A stretch of DNA of 64,000 bases from Escarpia spicata (GCA_963995525.1 OZ023206.1:28202960-28266959), one strand, 5' to 3'. Positions 23,641-34,311 are shown, counted from the stretch's first letter. Numbers and translations are program-made. The notes: generated from the sequence alone by a model not told the origin.

Positions 23641-23798
23641 TAGCAAGGCATAACGTTCATAAAACGTCCATGCTAAATGTAAATAATAGTAAATGTTCGT
23701 AGTGACTACGACGTCATCTGGTGATCTATCATTAAACATTACAGTTGGCAATGGATGGGACACACAATAACAATAGTAAGCGCAATTGGTAGATCTAC

Positions 23799-23994
23799 CT
23801 TTTTTCAATAATAGCACGTTCTCTTCAAAGTTCGCCTCAGTGTCTTGAAGACGAGCGACGACGCCCAACAACGCGCTGGCTTCGTTGTTGTCGCTGTCAC
23901 AATACTTGGTAGTACACTGGGACGCGATCGGCGACAAGTGTACGACACAGGCGACGACCAGCACCGTCAGTAGAGAAGTTACCTTTGCACACAT
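23799..23994 (-). CDS. First exon of a secreted protein, probably of the FReD gene
   Basis: ATG 23992-23994 in a good context (GCAGCCATG). It encodes a signal peptide: hydrophobic run LLTVLVVACVVHLSPIA with likely cleavage after SQ or earlier, then QCTTKYCDSDNNEAS and a helical stretch LLGVVARLQDTEANFEENVL. Donor AAAG|GTAGAT at 23798, phase 1. Secreted fibrinogen-related proteins commonly have such a signal-plus-coiled-coil start, and the strand fits. The link to the downstream exons is inferred; no connecting exon was found. Confidence 0.6.
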
Positions 23995-24237
23995 GGCTGC
24001 GGGTTCTAGTACTCAAACGACGTGCATATAAATAGTTACTGAGATAGAGTTACACTGATACATGTACATGCATCCGGTTCGACATATGGTTCTGCCCCCC
24101 CCCCCATTAAATGTGAGCATGAATGTTTGTTTTTGTGGCGAGCGTCAACGACGGGTGGAAATATAATTTTTATGAGACGATTAATGTCTATTTTTGTCGA
24201 CTGTGAAAGGTGTGAGCTGGAGAAGGTAAATTGACAG

Positions 24238-24536
24238 CAGTGGCGCGACGTAAAAAAAATATTTTTTCAACAGCACTGCCCATCCCCCAACCCCCCCCCC
24301 CCTGTGTTCGGATGTCATGAGTTCACAGCCGAGACAGCGGAGAAGCTGAAGTTAAAGCGGCAAAAAATGTCCAACTGCACCCCCCACCCCATCTTCCGAT
24401 GTTACAGTCGAGCCAACCGAGACAGCCACAAGGTGAACGAAGATGGATATGCGGCGGCGCGGTGGCGAACATTTTTCAGTGGTGCTGAAGCTCCGGTGCC
24501 CCCTCCCCAAATATGAATTTCGTTCCCGCGCCACTG
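24238..24536 (+). mobile_element. Non-autonomous element with short inverted ends
   Basis: Starts GACAGCAGTGGCGCGACG (24233) and ends with the reverse of GACACCAGTGGCGCGGGA. The interior has a C run, CCGAGACAGCGGAGAAGCTG and GGCGCGGTGGCGAACATT. Best-preserved copy of the C-rich family. No clear target duplication found. Confidence 0.72.
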
Positions 24537-24788
24537 GTGTCATGTTCGGTGGATAATATTTAGGCATGTGCTCCTTTTGTGTCTAATCAATATACATTCA
24601 GGACTGCGGTTGCGTCTCATGCAAATGGTGTCCACTGTATTTTGGTAATGTAAGACACAAGCATAGACGTCGAAACCGGGGGAGAGGACGTGGTGAGCCC
24701 CCCAATATTTGCGGTGCGGTGGCTGGAGACAGGATTAGCCCCCAATATTTGTTGGATGGTGTACGTGCAGTTTAGATTTTTTGTGAAT

Positions 24789-26393
24789 GTCAAGGCGAAT
24801 GTAGTTTGTGTTCTTGGAGAGTATGAAGGCGAATGTAGTTTGTGTTCTTGGAGAGTCTGGAGGCGAATGTAGTTTGTGTTCTTGGAGAGTATGAAGGCGA
24901 ATGTAGTTTGTGTTCTTGGAGAGTCTGAAGGCGAATGTAGTTTGTGTTCTTGGAGAGTCTGAAGGCGAATGTAGTTTGTGTTCTTGGAGAGTCTGAAGGC
25001 GAGTGTAGTTTGTGTTCTTGGAGTCTGGAGGCGAATGTAGTTTGTGTTCTTGGAGAGTCTGAAGGCGAGTGTAGTTTGTGTTCTTGGAGTCTGGAGGCGA
25101 ATGTAGTTTGTGTTTTTGGAGAGTCTGAAGGCGAGTGTAGTTTGTGTTCTTGGAGTCTGGAGGCGAATGTAGTTTGTGTTCTTGGAGAGTCTGAAGGCGA
25201 ATGTAGTTTGTGTTTTTGGAGAGTCTGAAGGCGAATGTAGTTTGTGTTTTTGGAGAGTCTGAAGGCGAGTGTAGTTTGTGTTTTTGGAGAGTCTGAAGGC
25301 GGGTGTAGTTTGTGTTTTTGGAGAGTCTGAAGGCGAGTGTAGTTTGTGTTCTTGGAGAGTCTGGAGGCGAATGTAGTTTGTGTTCTTGGAGAGTCTGAAG
25401 GCGAGTGTAGTTTGTGTTCTTGGAGTCTGAAGGCGAATGTAGTTTGTGTTCTTGGAGAGTCTGAAGGCGAATGTAGTTTGTGTTCGTGGAGAGTCTGAAG
25501 GCGAGTGTAGTTTGTGTTTTTGGAGAGTCTGAAGGCGAGTTTAGTTTGTGTTCTTGGAGAGTCTGAAGGCGGGTGTAGTTTGTGTTCTTGGAGAGTCTGA
25601 AGGCGGGTGTAGTTTGTGTTCTTGGAGAGTCTGAAGGCGAGTGTAGTTTGTGTTCTTGGAGAGTCTGAAGGCGAGTGTAGTTTGTGTTCTTGGAGAGCCT
25701 GAAGGCGAGTGTAGTTTGTGTTCTTGGAGAGTCTGAAGGCGAGTGTACTTTGTGTTCTTGGAGAGTCTGAAGGCGAGTGTAGTTTGTGTTCTTGGAGAGT
25801 CTGAAGGCGAGTGTAGTTTGTGTTCTTGGAGAGTCTGAAGGCGAGTGTAGTTTGTGTTCTTGGAGAGTCTGAAGGCGAGTGTAGTTTGTGTTCTTGGAGA
25901 GCCTGAAGGCGAGTGTAGTTTGTGTTCTTGGAGAGCCTGAAGGCGAGTGTAGTTTGTGTTCTTGGAGAGTCTGAAGGCGAGTGTACTTTGTGTTCTTGGA
26001 GAGTCTGAAGGCGAGTGTAGTTTGTGTTCGTGGAGAGTCTGAAGACGATTGTAGTTTGTGTTCTTGGAGAGTCTGGAGGCGAATGTAGTTTGTGTTCTTG
26101 GAGAGTCTGAAGGCGAGTGTAGTTTGTGTTCTTGGAATCTGGAGGCGAGTGTAGTTTGTGTTCTTGGAGAGTCTGAAGGCGAGTGTAGTTTGTGTTCTTG
26201 GAGAGTCTGAAGGCGGGTGTAGTTTGTGTTCTTGGAGAGTCTGAAGGCGAGTGTAGTTTGTGTTCTTGGAGAGTCTGAAGGCGAGTGTAGTTTGTGTTCG
26301 TGGAGAGTCTGAAGGCGAGTGTAGTTTGTGTTCTTGGAGAGTCTGAAGGCGAGTGTAGTTTGTGTTCTTGGAGGGTCTGAAGGCGAGTGTAGT
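24789..26393. repeat. 34-bp minisatellite, about 47 units
   Basis: The unit starts GAAGGCGAGTGTAGTTTGTG and continues TTCTTGGAGAGTCT. Some units lack 4 bp (30-bp units, clustered at 25010-25180). The flanks (24660-24770; 26395-26570) contain GGGGG runs, AATATTTG and an end like CAGTGGCTTCGTGG, suggesting that the array grew inside a hAT-like element. It produces a spurious 591-codon open frame on the minus strand. Confidence 0.95.
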
Positions 26394-26886
26394 TGTTGAT
26401 GAGGTTCAGGGGGGGTGCAGTTGAAGGCTTTAACTTAGTGAGCCGATGGGGTAGGTCTACAGTTGGACAGTTTTCTTGAGCCTCGGGGGGATGCAGTTGG
26501 GGATTTTGGAGAGCCTCAAGAGAGATGCAGTTGGACAGTTTTTCAGCCCTCCAAATATTCACCACGAAGCCACTGATAAATATTTATTTATAATGTCTCA
26601 CAAAAATATAGGTATAACTATAATTAGTTTCATCCAACAGGTACTTGTGTGAATGACTATCGGTGCAGATGTTGGTTCACTATGATTTATTATAGTTCGA
26701 TACCAAGTAAACTATCCATGCGGAGCATTTTATCGTCTCGTCTATAAATCATGTCGACCCGCATAGAAACATGTTCTACACACAGATTTATATAGCGTCA
26801 TTGTAATTATACTGCTGAACTACGATTTAGTTATCCATTGTGAAGCGTGATGATTTTTTTGTGGCAATCAAATAGACAATTTTGAA

Positions 26887-27111
26887 ATGTCTACCATCAA
26901 TAAATCCACCCTTACAGACCATACGACAACTGAAAACCATATCATAGACTGGGAGGGAGTGAACATTGTAGACAAAGAACCCAACAGAAGGATTCGGCAT
27001 ATCAAAGAAGCCATCTGGATCAGAAAAACCAAAACACACATCAACAGAGACGAGGGCAATTACGAACTGCCTCACGTGTACGATGACGTCATTCAGCGTC
27101 GTAGGTACTGA
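26887..27111 (+). pseudogene. Penelope-like element, C-terminal GIY-YIG endonuclease end
   Basis: Encodes STLTDHTTTENHIIDW, IKEAIWIRKTKTHINRDEG and ELPHVYDDVI before a TGA. The block DH..NH.IDW..(23 residues)..IKEAI.IRK...NRDEG is characteristic of the C-terminus of Penelope-like elements. Reverse transcriptase and the GIY motif are absent upstream. Confidence 0.8.
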
Positions 27112-27138
27112 GGAAGTCGGCGTGACACGTCAACGAAA
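27108..27138 (+). ncRNA. Possible degenerate hammerhead ribozyme core
   Basis: CTGAGGA followed by a seven-pair stem with one mismatch (GTCGGCG / CGTCAAC, loop TGACA) and GAAA. Penelope-like elements are known to carry hammerhead motifs. Stems I and III are weak here, so activity is doubtful. Confidence 0.3.
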
Positions 27139-27249
27139 GCCTCTACCAGGTAATTTAACATGATTATTGGATATGAAAAATGAAAGTTTCTAATTTTAGA
27201 CAATTTTGAAGTATTGTTATTATGAGACGTTATCAATGTAACACTACTG

Positions 27250-27365
27250 TGGTCAGGGACGGATCCAGATGGGGTAGTCTTGGGGGGAAACACCCCAATT
27301 GCACCTCCTCGAGACTTGCCAAAAATGCCAACATTTGAAGGTATGGGGGGGGGGGGGGGGCAAGT
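27250..27365 (+). mobile_element. hAT-like C-rich family, end fragment
   Basis: CAGGGACGGATCCAGATGGG, GGTAGTCTTGG, then a 16-nt G run at 27346-27361. Matches the ends at 10093 and 23640. Confidence 0.65.
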
Positions 27366-27419
27366 CGCGCTAGCACGTACACATTCCAAATGTCTGGAGG
27401 GTGCACATGCCTGGCTTAT

Positions 27420-28558
27420 GAAATGGCAGCAGATTCAACAAGATTGTCGCCCAGGGCTACAAACTCCAGACGAGGATGCCTTTGGCTTATCGATAGTCCA
27501 ACAATTTTCCAACTACATATAGCCCGCCCTCCCCAGATTGCTGTCAATTTTATTATTGAACATATTCACACTGCTAGCATTAACACAATCATCAGATAAT
27601 TTGTTCCAGTCATTTATTGTCCTCTTGAGAGAATTAGTATTTTCTCACATCTAATCTACACTGTTCTTTGACTAATGCTGCATTGTGCCCTCTGGTTCTA
27701 CTACCTTCTTTAAGTTTGTAGTTTAAAAACTTATATTTGTCTCCTGTTAGTCTCCTAGTCTCTAGTGTTGTCAACCCGCATTCTAATAGGCATCTTTCAT
27801 AACTAAGATCTTTCAGTTCAGGAATCAGTTTAGTTGCTCTTCGTTGCACTCTTTCTAGTTTATCTATGTCCTTATGATATGGCCTCCATGCTTGTATATA
27901 ATATTCCAAATGAGGTCTAACTATTGTTTTGTACAGTGGTACAAGCAGCTGTTTGTCCTTATACATGTATGCAGTATTTCTTCTAATTAACCCTAGTATT
28001 TGGTTACCCTTTAAAGCAGCAATTCCACATTGCTCTGAAACTTTCATGTCAGCACAAACTGTCACTCCTAAATCATTTTCCTTAACTGTTTTACCTAATA
28101 TGGTATCTCCCATTATGTATTCTTTGTCCACATTACCATGTCCTATGTGAATGCATTTACATTTCCCAAAATTGAAGAACATTTGCCATTTTTCAGACCA
28201 TTTGACTAATTTGGCTAGATCGTCTTGTAAATTGTTTATCTGCATCTGTTTAATTGTTCTGAACGCTTTTGTATCGTCTGCGAATTTCAGTACCTTGCTT
28301 GATATATCATCATCCAAATCATTTATATATATCAAGAATAATATAGGTCCCAACACTGACCCCTGTGGCACTCCACTCAAAACTGGTTTCCAGTTTGAAA
28401 TCTCCCCCTCTACTATTACTCTGTCTTCTGTCTGTCAACCATGTTTGTATCCAACTGATCACACCATCCCCTATACCATGGGTTTTAAGTTTAAGCAACA
28501 ATATTTGATGTGGCACTTAATCAAATGCTTTCTGAAAATCTAGGTAGAGATTGTCAAC
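27420..28558 (-). pseudogene. 5'-truncated copy of the CR1/L2-like LINE
   Basis: From YLDFQKAFD (28558) through GVPQGSVLGPILFLIYINDL, FADDTKAF, GKCKCIHIGHGN and NKLKGNQILGLI-like text to the C-terminus and 3' UTR, ending with TCTTGTTGAATC near 27440. Same family as 11930-16100. A stop in AFD*VPH and frameshifts make it inactive. Confidence 0.88.
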
Positions 28559-28645
28559 CCTCACTTCCAAGATGGATCTTGCGAGGTTGCCACTTCGAAA
28601 TGAAATGGACGACACAGCGTAGGTAAAGTACCGGTATCAACTCAG

Positions 28646-28936
28646 ATGCCTGCTAAACCGGTACAACTGTCCATCGAGGACGTAGACGTCACTCCCGACG
28701 AGGACATGTTCCTGCTTCAGATTCCTGCATCGCAAGAAACTGGAGGGCAAAACTGCATACAAATGTATGTACAGGAAGTCTTCATGAGAAGATTATCACT
28801 GCCAACCATACGTGTCTCGTGTGCTAGCTTTAGACAATGGAAACCTGTGATTTATATAACAGATGTTGACCCTCAACTAAGTTTCTTTATCACCGATATC
28901 TCTGATTATCAAGATATCATCCATAGAAATAAATGA
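28646..28936 (+). CDS. Unrecognised open frame or exon
   Basis: Reads MPAKPVQLSIEDVDVTPDED, MFLLQIPASQ. It could be an exon from acceptor CAACTCAG (28645) to donor AAT|GTATGT (28764), acidic and compositionally protein-like. No family recognised, and no partner exon found. Confidence 0.25.
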   Translation: MPAKPVQLSIEDVDVTPDEDMFLLQIPASQETGGQNCIQMYVQEVFMRRLSLPTIRVSCASFRQWKPVIYITDVDPQLSFFITDISDYQDIIHRNK

Positions 28937-29389
28937 TATAAATGCGGAACGGACATCGCACTTTAAAGGAGAAGATGGCAAAACTAAGTCTTGACTATGG
29001 CGCGAGTGAGTGGCATTCATAACAAAAACACGACGACCAATTAACACTCATAACTTTTATATATTATACTCAGTGCGCATCTGAACACAATCATTTCACA
29101 ATTCGATGTACAATGAGTGAATCAATTATTCTACAGTAAAATGGTTATTATTGTATTTACAACACAACAGCATATACACATACAATTAATACGTGGGTGA
29201 GAAATTACTGAACCTGTCGGTATGCAGACTTCATACCCTTATCGAGACAGAAGTAGAGATTCATAGCCCGCCTTGTAGGAGGAAAGCCAACTGGACAGTG
29301 ACGTATGCGTGCTGCTAAATTAATCAGTCATTATAACACCAACACAGACATGTCACAGCATCATTTGAATATACATATGTAATTTCTAA

Positions 29390-29790
29390 TCCGACTGAAG
29401 TGAGCAGAACGTTTAAATACCATTTGTGTACCAGATTAATTTCGACCTTGTCTGTTCCGTTACCAGGAGTCATCCTCACGAACAAGGGTTGGTAATATAG
29501 TATTAGCAAGAAGTTCACCAAATCAGTTGTACGTCGTCCCACTTGCTCTCTAGGTTGTAGGAACCAGCCATGCGTGCCCAACTTCCAAGAGCAACTCCAT
29601 GTACTTACAATTAGCCCAATTTGCCTCTGCTACAGTTGGTTTATTATTTGACTGTTTTGCATACAATTTGAAAGTTTCATGGGCGAAACGTTCAAATTGT
29701 GACCAATGTGTCAGACTTATTAATCACAATTTGGCCACCAGTACACCTTCAACATATTTTCAAGTATTAGGAATATTATAATTTTGTATT
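29390..29790 (-). pseudogene. Unknown repeat with coding traces, copy 1
   Basis: Aligns over its length with 39803-40150. Across frameshifts the minus strand reads FERFAHETFKLYAKQSNNKP, ELLLEVGHAWLVPTT, ESKWDDVQLI and RMTPGNGTDKVEINLV. I do not recognise the protein. Confidence 0.55.
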
Positions 29791-31344
29791 AATAAATACG
29801 GAACAGACAGAGTTGGTCTAATCCACTGATAGGCAACTAATTGACTGTCAAGTTATTGCAGCCATGACCAAACAGATCGTATGTTCAATGCTACATAGTT
29901 ACAAACCCTGCACTGTTACCCCCAAACATCCCTGCTGCCTACTATCTACCCCAGTGACCACCCTTTTTGTGCCCATCCCCCAATATATACAACTTGCAAA
30001 AACTAGACCCTCCAGATATATCAGGGACCCGTCCCACTAGAGTTGTGTAAACTTGTATAAGACAAAACATGATTCCCATCAAGAATCCAGTGTTTTCTCA
30101 TAACATGCCTTTGAGACATGACAAAAGTATATCAACTCATGGTCTGCATGAAGTGATGATCGATGCTCATATTGTCAAGTTTTCGTAAATATTCTTTTAT
30201 AAAAAAATGAGTTAGACATGGTTTAAAAGCCCCTCCTCTGTTGACTTAGCCCATCATGAATCCGGTTTGATGTTAACATGTGTAGTGCGTGAATAGTTTA
30301 AGTAATATGCACAACTGGTTTTAAAAGTGTGCATACTTTTGTTAAAATAACGGAATTGACTTTGATCGGGATAGCAAATAACTTGCGAAAGTGTGAACAA
30401 CCTTATACTTTAGTATATAAATCCAGATTATGTTTGCCTTTTTGAATTCTGACTGCATTGAGCAAAATTTCTTTAATGTTTGTTTGATATTTTCACCAAA
30501 ACTAAATAACGAATATATACAAATGACCTAAAAAGTTATTGCACAACTTTGCCTTATGTTACTGTCATAAAGAAAAACCCTCGGGGCCAGAATTTCAACA
30601 AAATATAATGAAGGAATGTCAGAATACTCCAAGTATTCGGCATCCATTTTTGTTGGTTTGACGTACCTTGTTGCTAGGCAACAGGTCATATGATGGATAG
30701 GTCAATGAAGAGGGTCCAATAAAACGATTACAGAAACATGATGACGGATTCATTCATTTACCACAGTTCACGGATCCCCGATAGTCTTGACTAAGATACC
30801 CCAAAAAGTATTAATAACAAACTGCTAGCAATAAATATCTTAGTGAAACAGCGTCCAGTGTAAAACAAAACTGTACATATTATTATAATATTGATTACAT
30901 ATAAAATACTTTGCTATCTCACGCACGAGGTAAGAAGGGAAAATGTCCACAACAAAATGTATTTATATAACAACGTTTTATACACCTAAATGTGCCCCGT
31001 AATCGCATGAAAGCGTCTGTAGAAGTCTCATTCCACACTAGTACTTCTGCCACTGATGGCAATCCTAGTGCCAGCACCCACCCCCGTAGAGGGGTAGCAA
31101 GCCAAGGTAGAAACCCACATAGAAAAAAATTACATTTAAAGTTAGTGTTTTTTGCTGCAAATTTAATAACGCATTGTCATGTGGATTGGGTTATTGCACG
31201 TGAATGCATGTTTGGTTAGGGCAGAATATATCCAATATTGTTAAAACTTAAGTACAAATTATTTATGTAAGATGAAAATGTTATAAACGTGGATTTCGTC
31301 AACAGAATGCAAAACACTGGTTGTAAAAGTTGTTTTAGTACATA

Positions 31345-31417
31345 GTTAACATAGACTGCTGTTAAATAGTTAACCTATATTTAAGTAGTTAACATACATT
31401 ATTGTTAATTAGTTAAC
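31345..31417. repeat. Four GTTAAC palindromes at 24-19-24 spacing
   Basis: GTTAAC starts at 31345, 31369, 31388 and 31412, i.e. a 43-bp unit duplicated once. The surrounding bases are only partly conserved. Confidence 0.7.
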
Positions 31418-32031
31418 GTACAGTGCTCTTAACTGTTTGCATGCCTCAGTATGATCAGAGAAAATAAATCTTGTAGGGTAATCTGTATATTATTATTTTA
31501 CACTACAAGAAAGATTCTAAAGAAATTATCAGTCACAAGCCAAATGTCTTGTTAAATAGCAGAACTACAAATGAACCATGGATAAACATATATCGTTTTT
31601 CAGTATCTGAAGAGCATACTATTTTCTAAGTCAAAGTCATTTGTTTATTTTATGCATGCCCAATTTTACATGAACAAAGTCTAAATTTATGCTTACAAAC
31701 TGTAAAAGCCAAACTGTAATTACAATGTTATTGTGATTACCATGTGACGCTGGTCTTCACACTTGTTGATAAGTTCCCAACTAATTACACCATCTTTTTT
31801 AGATTTTGAGGTGATATTTACATTGGCTTATCTTACATAAATTTAATTTCCCCCCCAAAAAACATAGAATGGTCATTTCCATGAATGGTAAAGGTAGACT
31901 CCATTTAAATTTGAGTGATTAAATGTTATAAACAAATGAGATAACATAATAAAAAGATGAACTATACATACCACAGTTCAGAATATCTTACAAAAAACTT
32001 ATCAGTAAAGCACAGTCAACATATGATAAAA

Positions 32032-32210
32032 TGAGACAGTCCCTGAACTAATGGCTTCAGTTTTTGGCACAACCACTTAATCCCAAAACTCTATTATAGA
32101 CTATTCCTATAGGGGCTATGTCAAAAGCGACTTTGCCTTCAATTATCACAGTCTACAAGGGTTGGTGCTACTGGACAAACAATGACTAGTGTTAGAAAGG
32201 GACTGTCTCA
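32032..32210. mobile_element. 179-bp element with 13-bp perfect inverted ends
   Basis: TGAGACAGTCCCT at 32032-32044 and its exact reverse complement at 32198-32210. No target duplication seen. It resembles a small MITE. Confidence 0.5.
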
Positions 32211-32567
32211 ACGTGCATGTAACTTGCTGCAGCATCCATCTTCATGCAGTGTTTGTTCCGTGTGGGTCAGGGGACCGTTTCACTAACATTTCTAGGTGCT
32301 CATAAGCCCGATTTTGATTCTTAAAATCAATTTTTTTTTTTTAATTAACTGTGATATGGTACACCGAAAACAGTCAACACAAGTATGTGCATTTTTGCAG
32401 ATGTCACAGGAATAGTGTCTTCGGTTATATGGATTTTTGCATTTCGAAAATGCTTCTTAAATTTAACACTGGAATCTGTTTAGTGATGATTTGTTGTTTA
32501 TGATTTGTTGTTTATGAGCCCATTTTCTTAATGAAAAGGTCCCAAAGACAATCGATAATTTAAACAA

Positions 32568-32615
32568 TTTATCCAAAAAATGTCCTAAACCAGGTTTAGG
32601 ACATTTTTGGATAAA
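32568..32615. repeat. Near-perfect palindrome, about 23-bp arms
   Basis: Arms ATGTCCTAAACC / GGTTTAGGACAT extended by AAAAA and ATCC on both sides, one bulged A, and a one-base centre at 32592. Confidence 0.9.
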
Positions 32616-33081
32616 ATATGTATGATATATATATATCCTAATTCCAACGATGGGAAAATGTTCTAAACCGCCAGGGTGTCTATTTCCATCCCACTTCACC
32701 CTGGGGTGTCATGAACATTTTACAAGGGGAGGGGACAAACATATATATGTGTATGTGTGTGTGTGCATTGGTGAAATCAACATACAAGTTAGGTGTAGCA
32801 TAGAAATAAATTAAGACCATATACCTTTGATGTATCGTAGTACTAATAACAATAATAATGTACACGCAGCGGTCTTTAAAGCTACAAAACACTGCCTACA
32901 AACGTCCAAAATTCGCGCGACCGCCAACCTGAGAAATCATAATAAAAAAGTCAAACAAACTTTTGATGATAAGAATGCAATTAACTAAGAGTCGCGGGAA
33001 TTCGCCCACAAAGCGTCGTGTCGAATCCTGTCGGTCTGTGTTTGAGATGCCCCCTCAGCCGTGACATTCGGGGGCCGTCTC

Positions 33082-33263
33082 CTATACAGACGTTTCCCGG
33101 AACACCCGAAGCTGTGTCCCATTCTGTTTAACGTGGATGTACCTAGTAGAGTCTTTCTCCGTGACCTTCACTTGCGTCGGTGGGAGCGGCCTCGAAAAAC
33201 ACGTGGTGCCCTCTGCTGTCCTGTAGCTCCAGCATGATGCTTCAGCACCAGATGGCGCTGCTT
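33082..33263 (-). CDS. Candidate alternative last exon ending in a PDZ-ligand motif
   Basis: After acceptor CTATTTGCAG the minus strand is open for 59 codons: AAPSGAEASCWSYRTAEGTT, PPTQVKVTEKDSTRYIHVKQ, ending LRVFRETSV and TAG. The last residues TSV fit a class I PDZ ligand. It lies 2 kb downstream of the INPP5A stop on the same strand and would need a phase-1 donor. No family recognised; it may be chance. Confidence 0.3.
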
Positions 33264-33665
33264 CTGCAAATAGAAAACGTAAAGTTTTCTCACTAATCGT
33301 TCGTGATGGAGACGCTGTAGTTACAATGATGGGTAAATGTGCTGCAGACAGAATGCATGTGATGTGAGACGAGAGATGGAATTAAGAGGAACGACTGGAA
33401 TACAAAACTGAAAGTGGTTGGGAGCAGACTGAGATGGGAGGACGCACACAGAGAATGAGTGAGGAGAGACTGACAGAGAGTGACTGAAAAGCAGAAGACG
33501 CTGGTAGAAGAGGATGATCAAAATAAAGAGAATAAATAATAATAAAATAATGCGGTCTTACATAGTGCTGGTATTCACCGCTTACCAATTATCAGAGCAA
33601 GTGTCTTGGGAGCAGCTAATTCAGCGCACACATTGGTTTTTGTAGACCAAGACCATTAGCTATGC

Positions 33666-33868
33666 GAGTCCACAACAGGTTTTTTAAATTTCACTTTGTG
33701 GGATCTTTCACTTCCCCTGGCAGAGACACAAGATTGAAGGGACCAACGGCTTATACAGTCTCACAATACAAAGTGGGGTGAATGAAATTGGCCAGGTTTT
33801 GAAACGCGGTCAGTAGTTGGAATCAAACCTCTTGTACGACTGTCGGGCATTCTACCACACGACCACAA
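33666..33868 (-). mobile_element. tRNA-derived SINE, family A
   Basis: Minus-strand head TGGTCGTGTGGTAGAATGCC (box A) and AGGTTTGATTCCAAC (box B), then a body shared with 47188-47467 including GACAGGTTTTT-like and CACTTCCCCTGGCA words. Confidence 0.75.
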
Positions 33869-34311
33869 AAGTGTCAAGAGAACTCTCACATGAGCAGGGA
33901 CAAACAGCTGGGAGTGGAAGTGTGGGAGAGATGATTGCCAAGAGGGCGGAAAGACAATGTAATGTTGCCCCTACCCTACAAGGTATCAAGGGAAGACGTA
34001 AACATGCAACTTCTGGTCGTCGTTTCGCCATCACAATAATTAAGAGATGGCCGCATACGTTCGTGAAGTCACAAATGTGCGTTAAGAATTTGGCAGTTGG
34101 TCATCACCACGTAGTGTGTGGAAAATACATTGCTACAGTGGTGCCATCTAGTGACTGAAACATGTCAATGTAAATTGACACGAATAAAATGTTTGGATCG
34201 TAAAAATCGCAAGTTCCACACTGTACTGGTAGGGCTGGTTTGAATCAAAGCTAAACACCAAATGTGTTTTTGATTTTGCACATTCATGAGAATGTCACTA
34301 AACATATTTCA

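Larger units (their letters stand above)
10541..23994 (-). pseudogene. Secreted fibrinogen-related (FReD) gene, apparently disrupted
   Basis: Exons in order: 23799-23994 (signal peptide), a missing part, 18007-18088, 16248-16413, 10541-11343. Together they give [81 protein letters not shown] and [15 protein letters not shown], ending KKVEMKFRP. This is the fibrinogen C-terminal lectin-like domain, from residue about 25 to its end. Proteins of this class (ficolin, tachylectin, FREP) are secreted and bind glycans in innate immunity. Breaks: the N-terminal part of the domain was not found, an 11-A run causes a +1 shift at 16286-16296, and a TGA lies inside the expanded repeat. Some breaks may be assembly errors, so a working allele is possible. 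The first exon is assigned to this gene by strand and position only. Confidence 0.8.
22192..24211. mobile_element. Segment bounded by 131-bp inverted repeats
   Basis: 22192-22322 is the reverse complement of 24081-24211 with roughly 85-90% identity. Shared words include ACCTTTCAC, GTCGAC, ATGAGACGATTAAT, TTTTTGTGGCGAGCG and CATTAAATGTGAGC. The interior holds a hAT transposase relic, a C-rich repeat and FReD exon 1. Because it encloses FReD exon 1, it may be two separate inverted copies rather than one transposon. Confidence 0.75.
29791..33081. other. Stretch without a supported gene
   Basis: AT-rich DNA between the LINE region and the INPP5A 3' side. It contains the small repeats listed at 31345, 32032 and 32568 and otherwise only short, unconvincing open frames. 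Confidence 0.55.

Noticed and set aside
23640..23799. Continuation of exon 1 reading past the donor at 23798
   Set aside because: The open frame continues but turns into low-quality sequence overlapping the hAT-like repeat; the GTAGAT donor is the better end.
24790..26565. 591-codon minus-strand open frame
   Set aside because: It is only the 34-bp minisatellite read through; 3 x 34 bp gives a 34-residue repeat with no non-repeat protein on either side.
32568..32615. MicroRNA precursor
   Set aside because: A one-base loop cannot be a Dicer substrate of normal shape.
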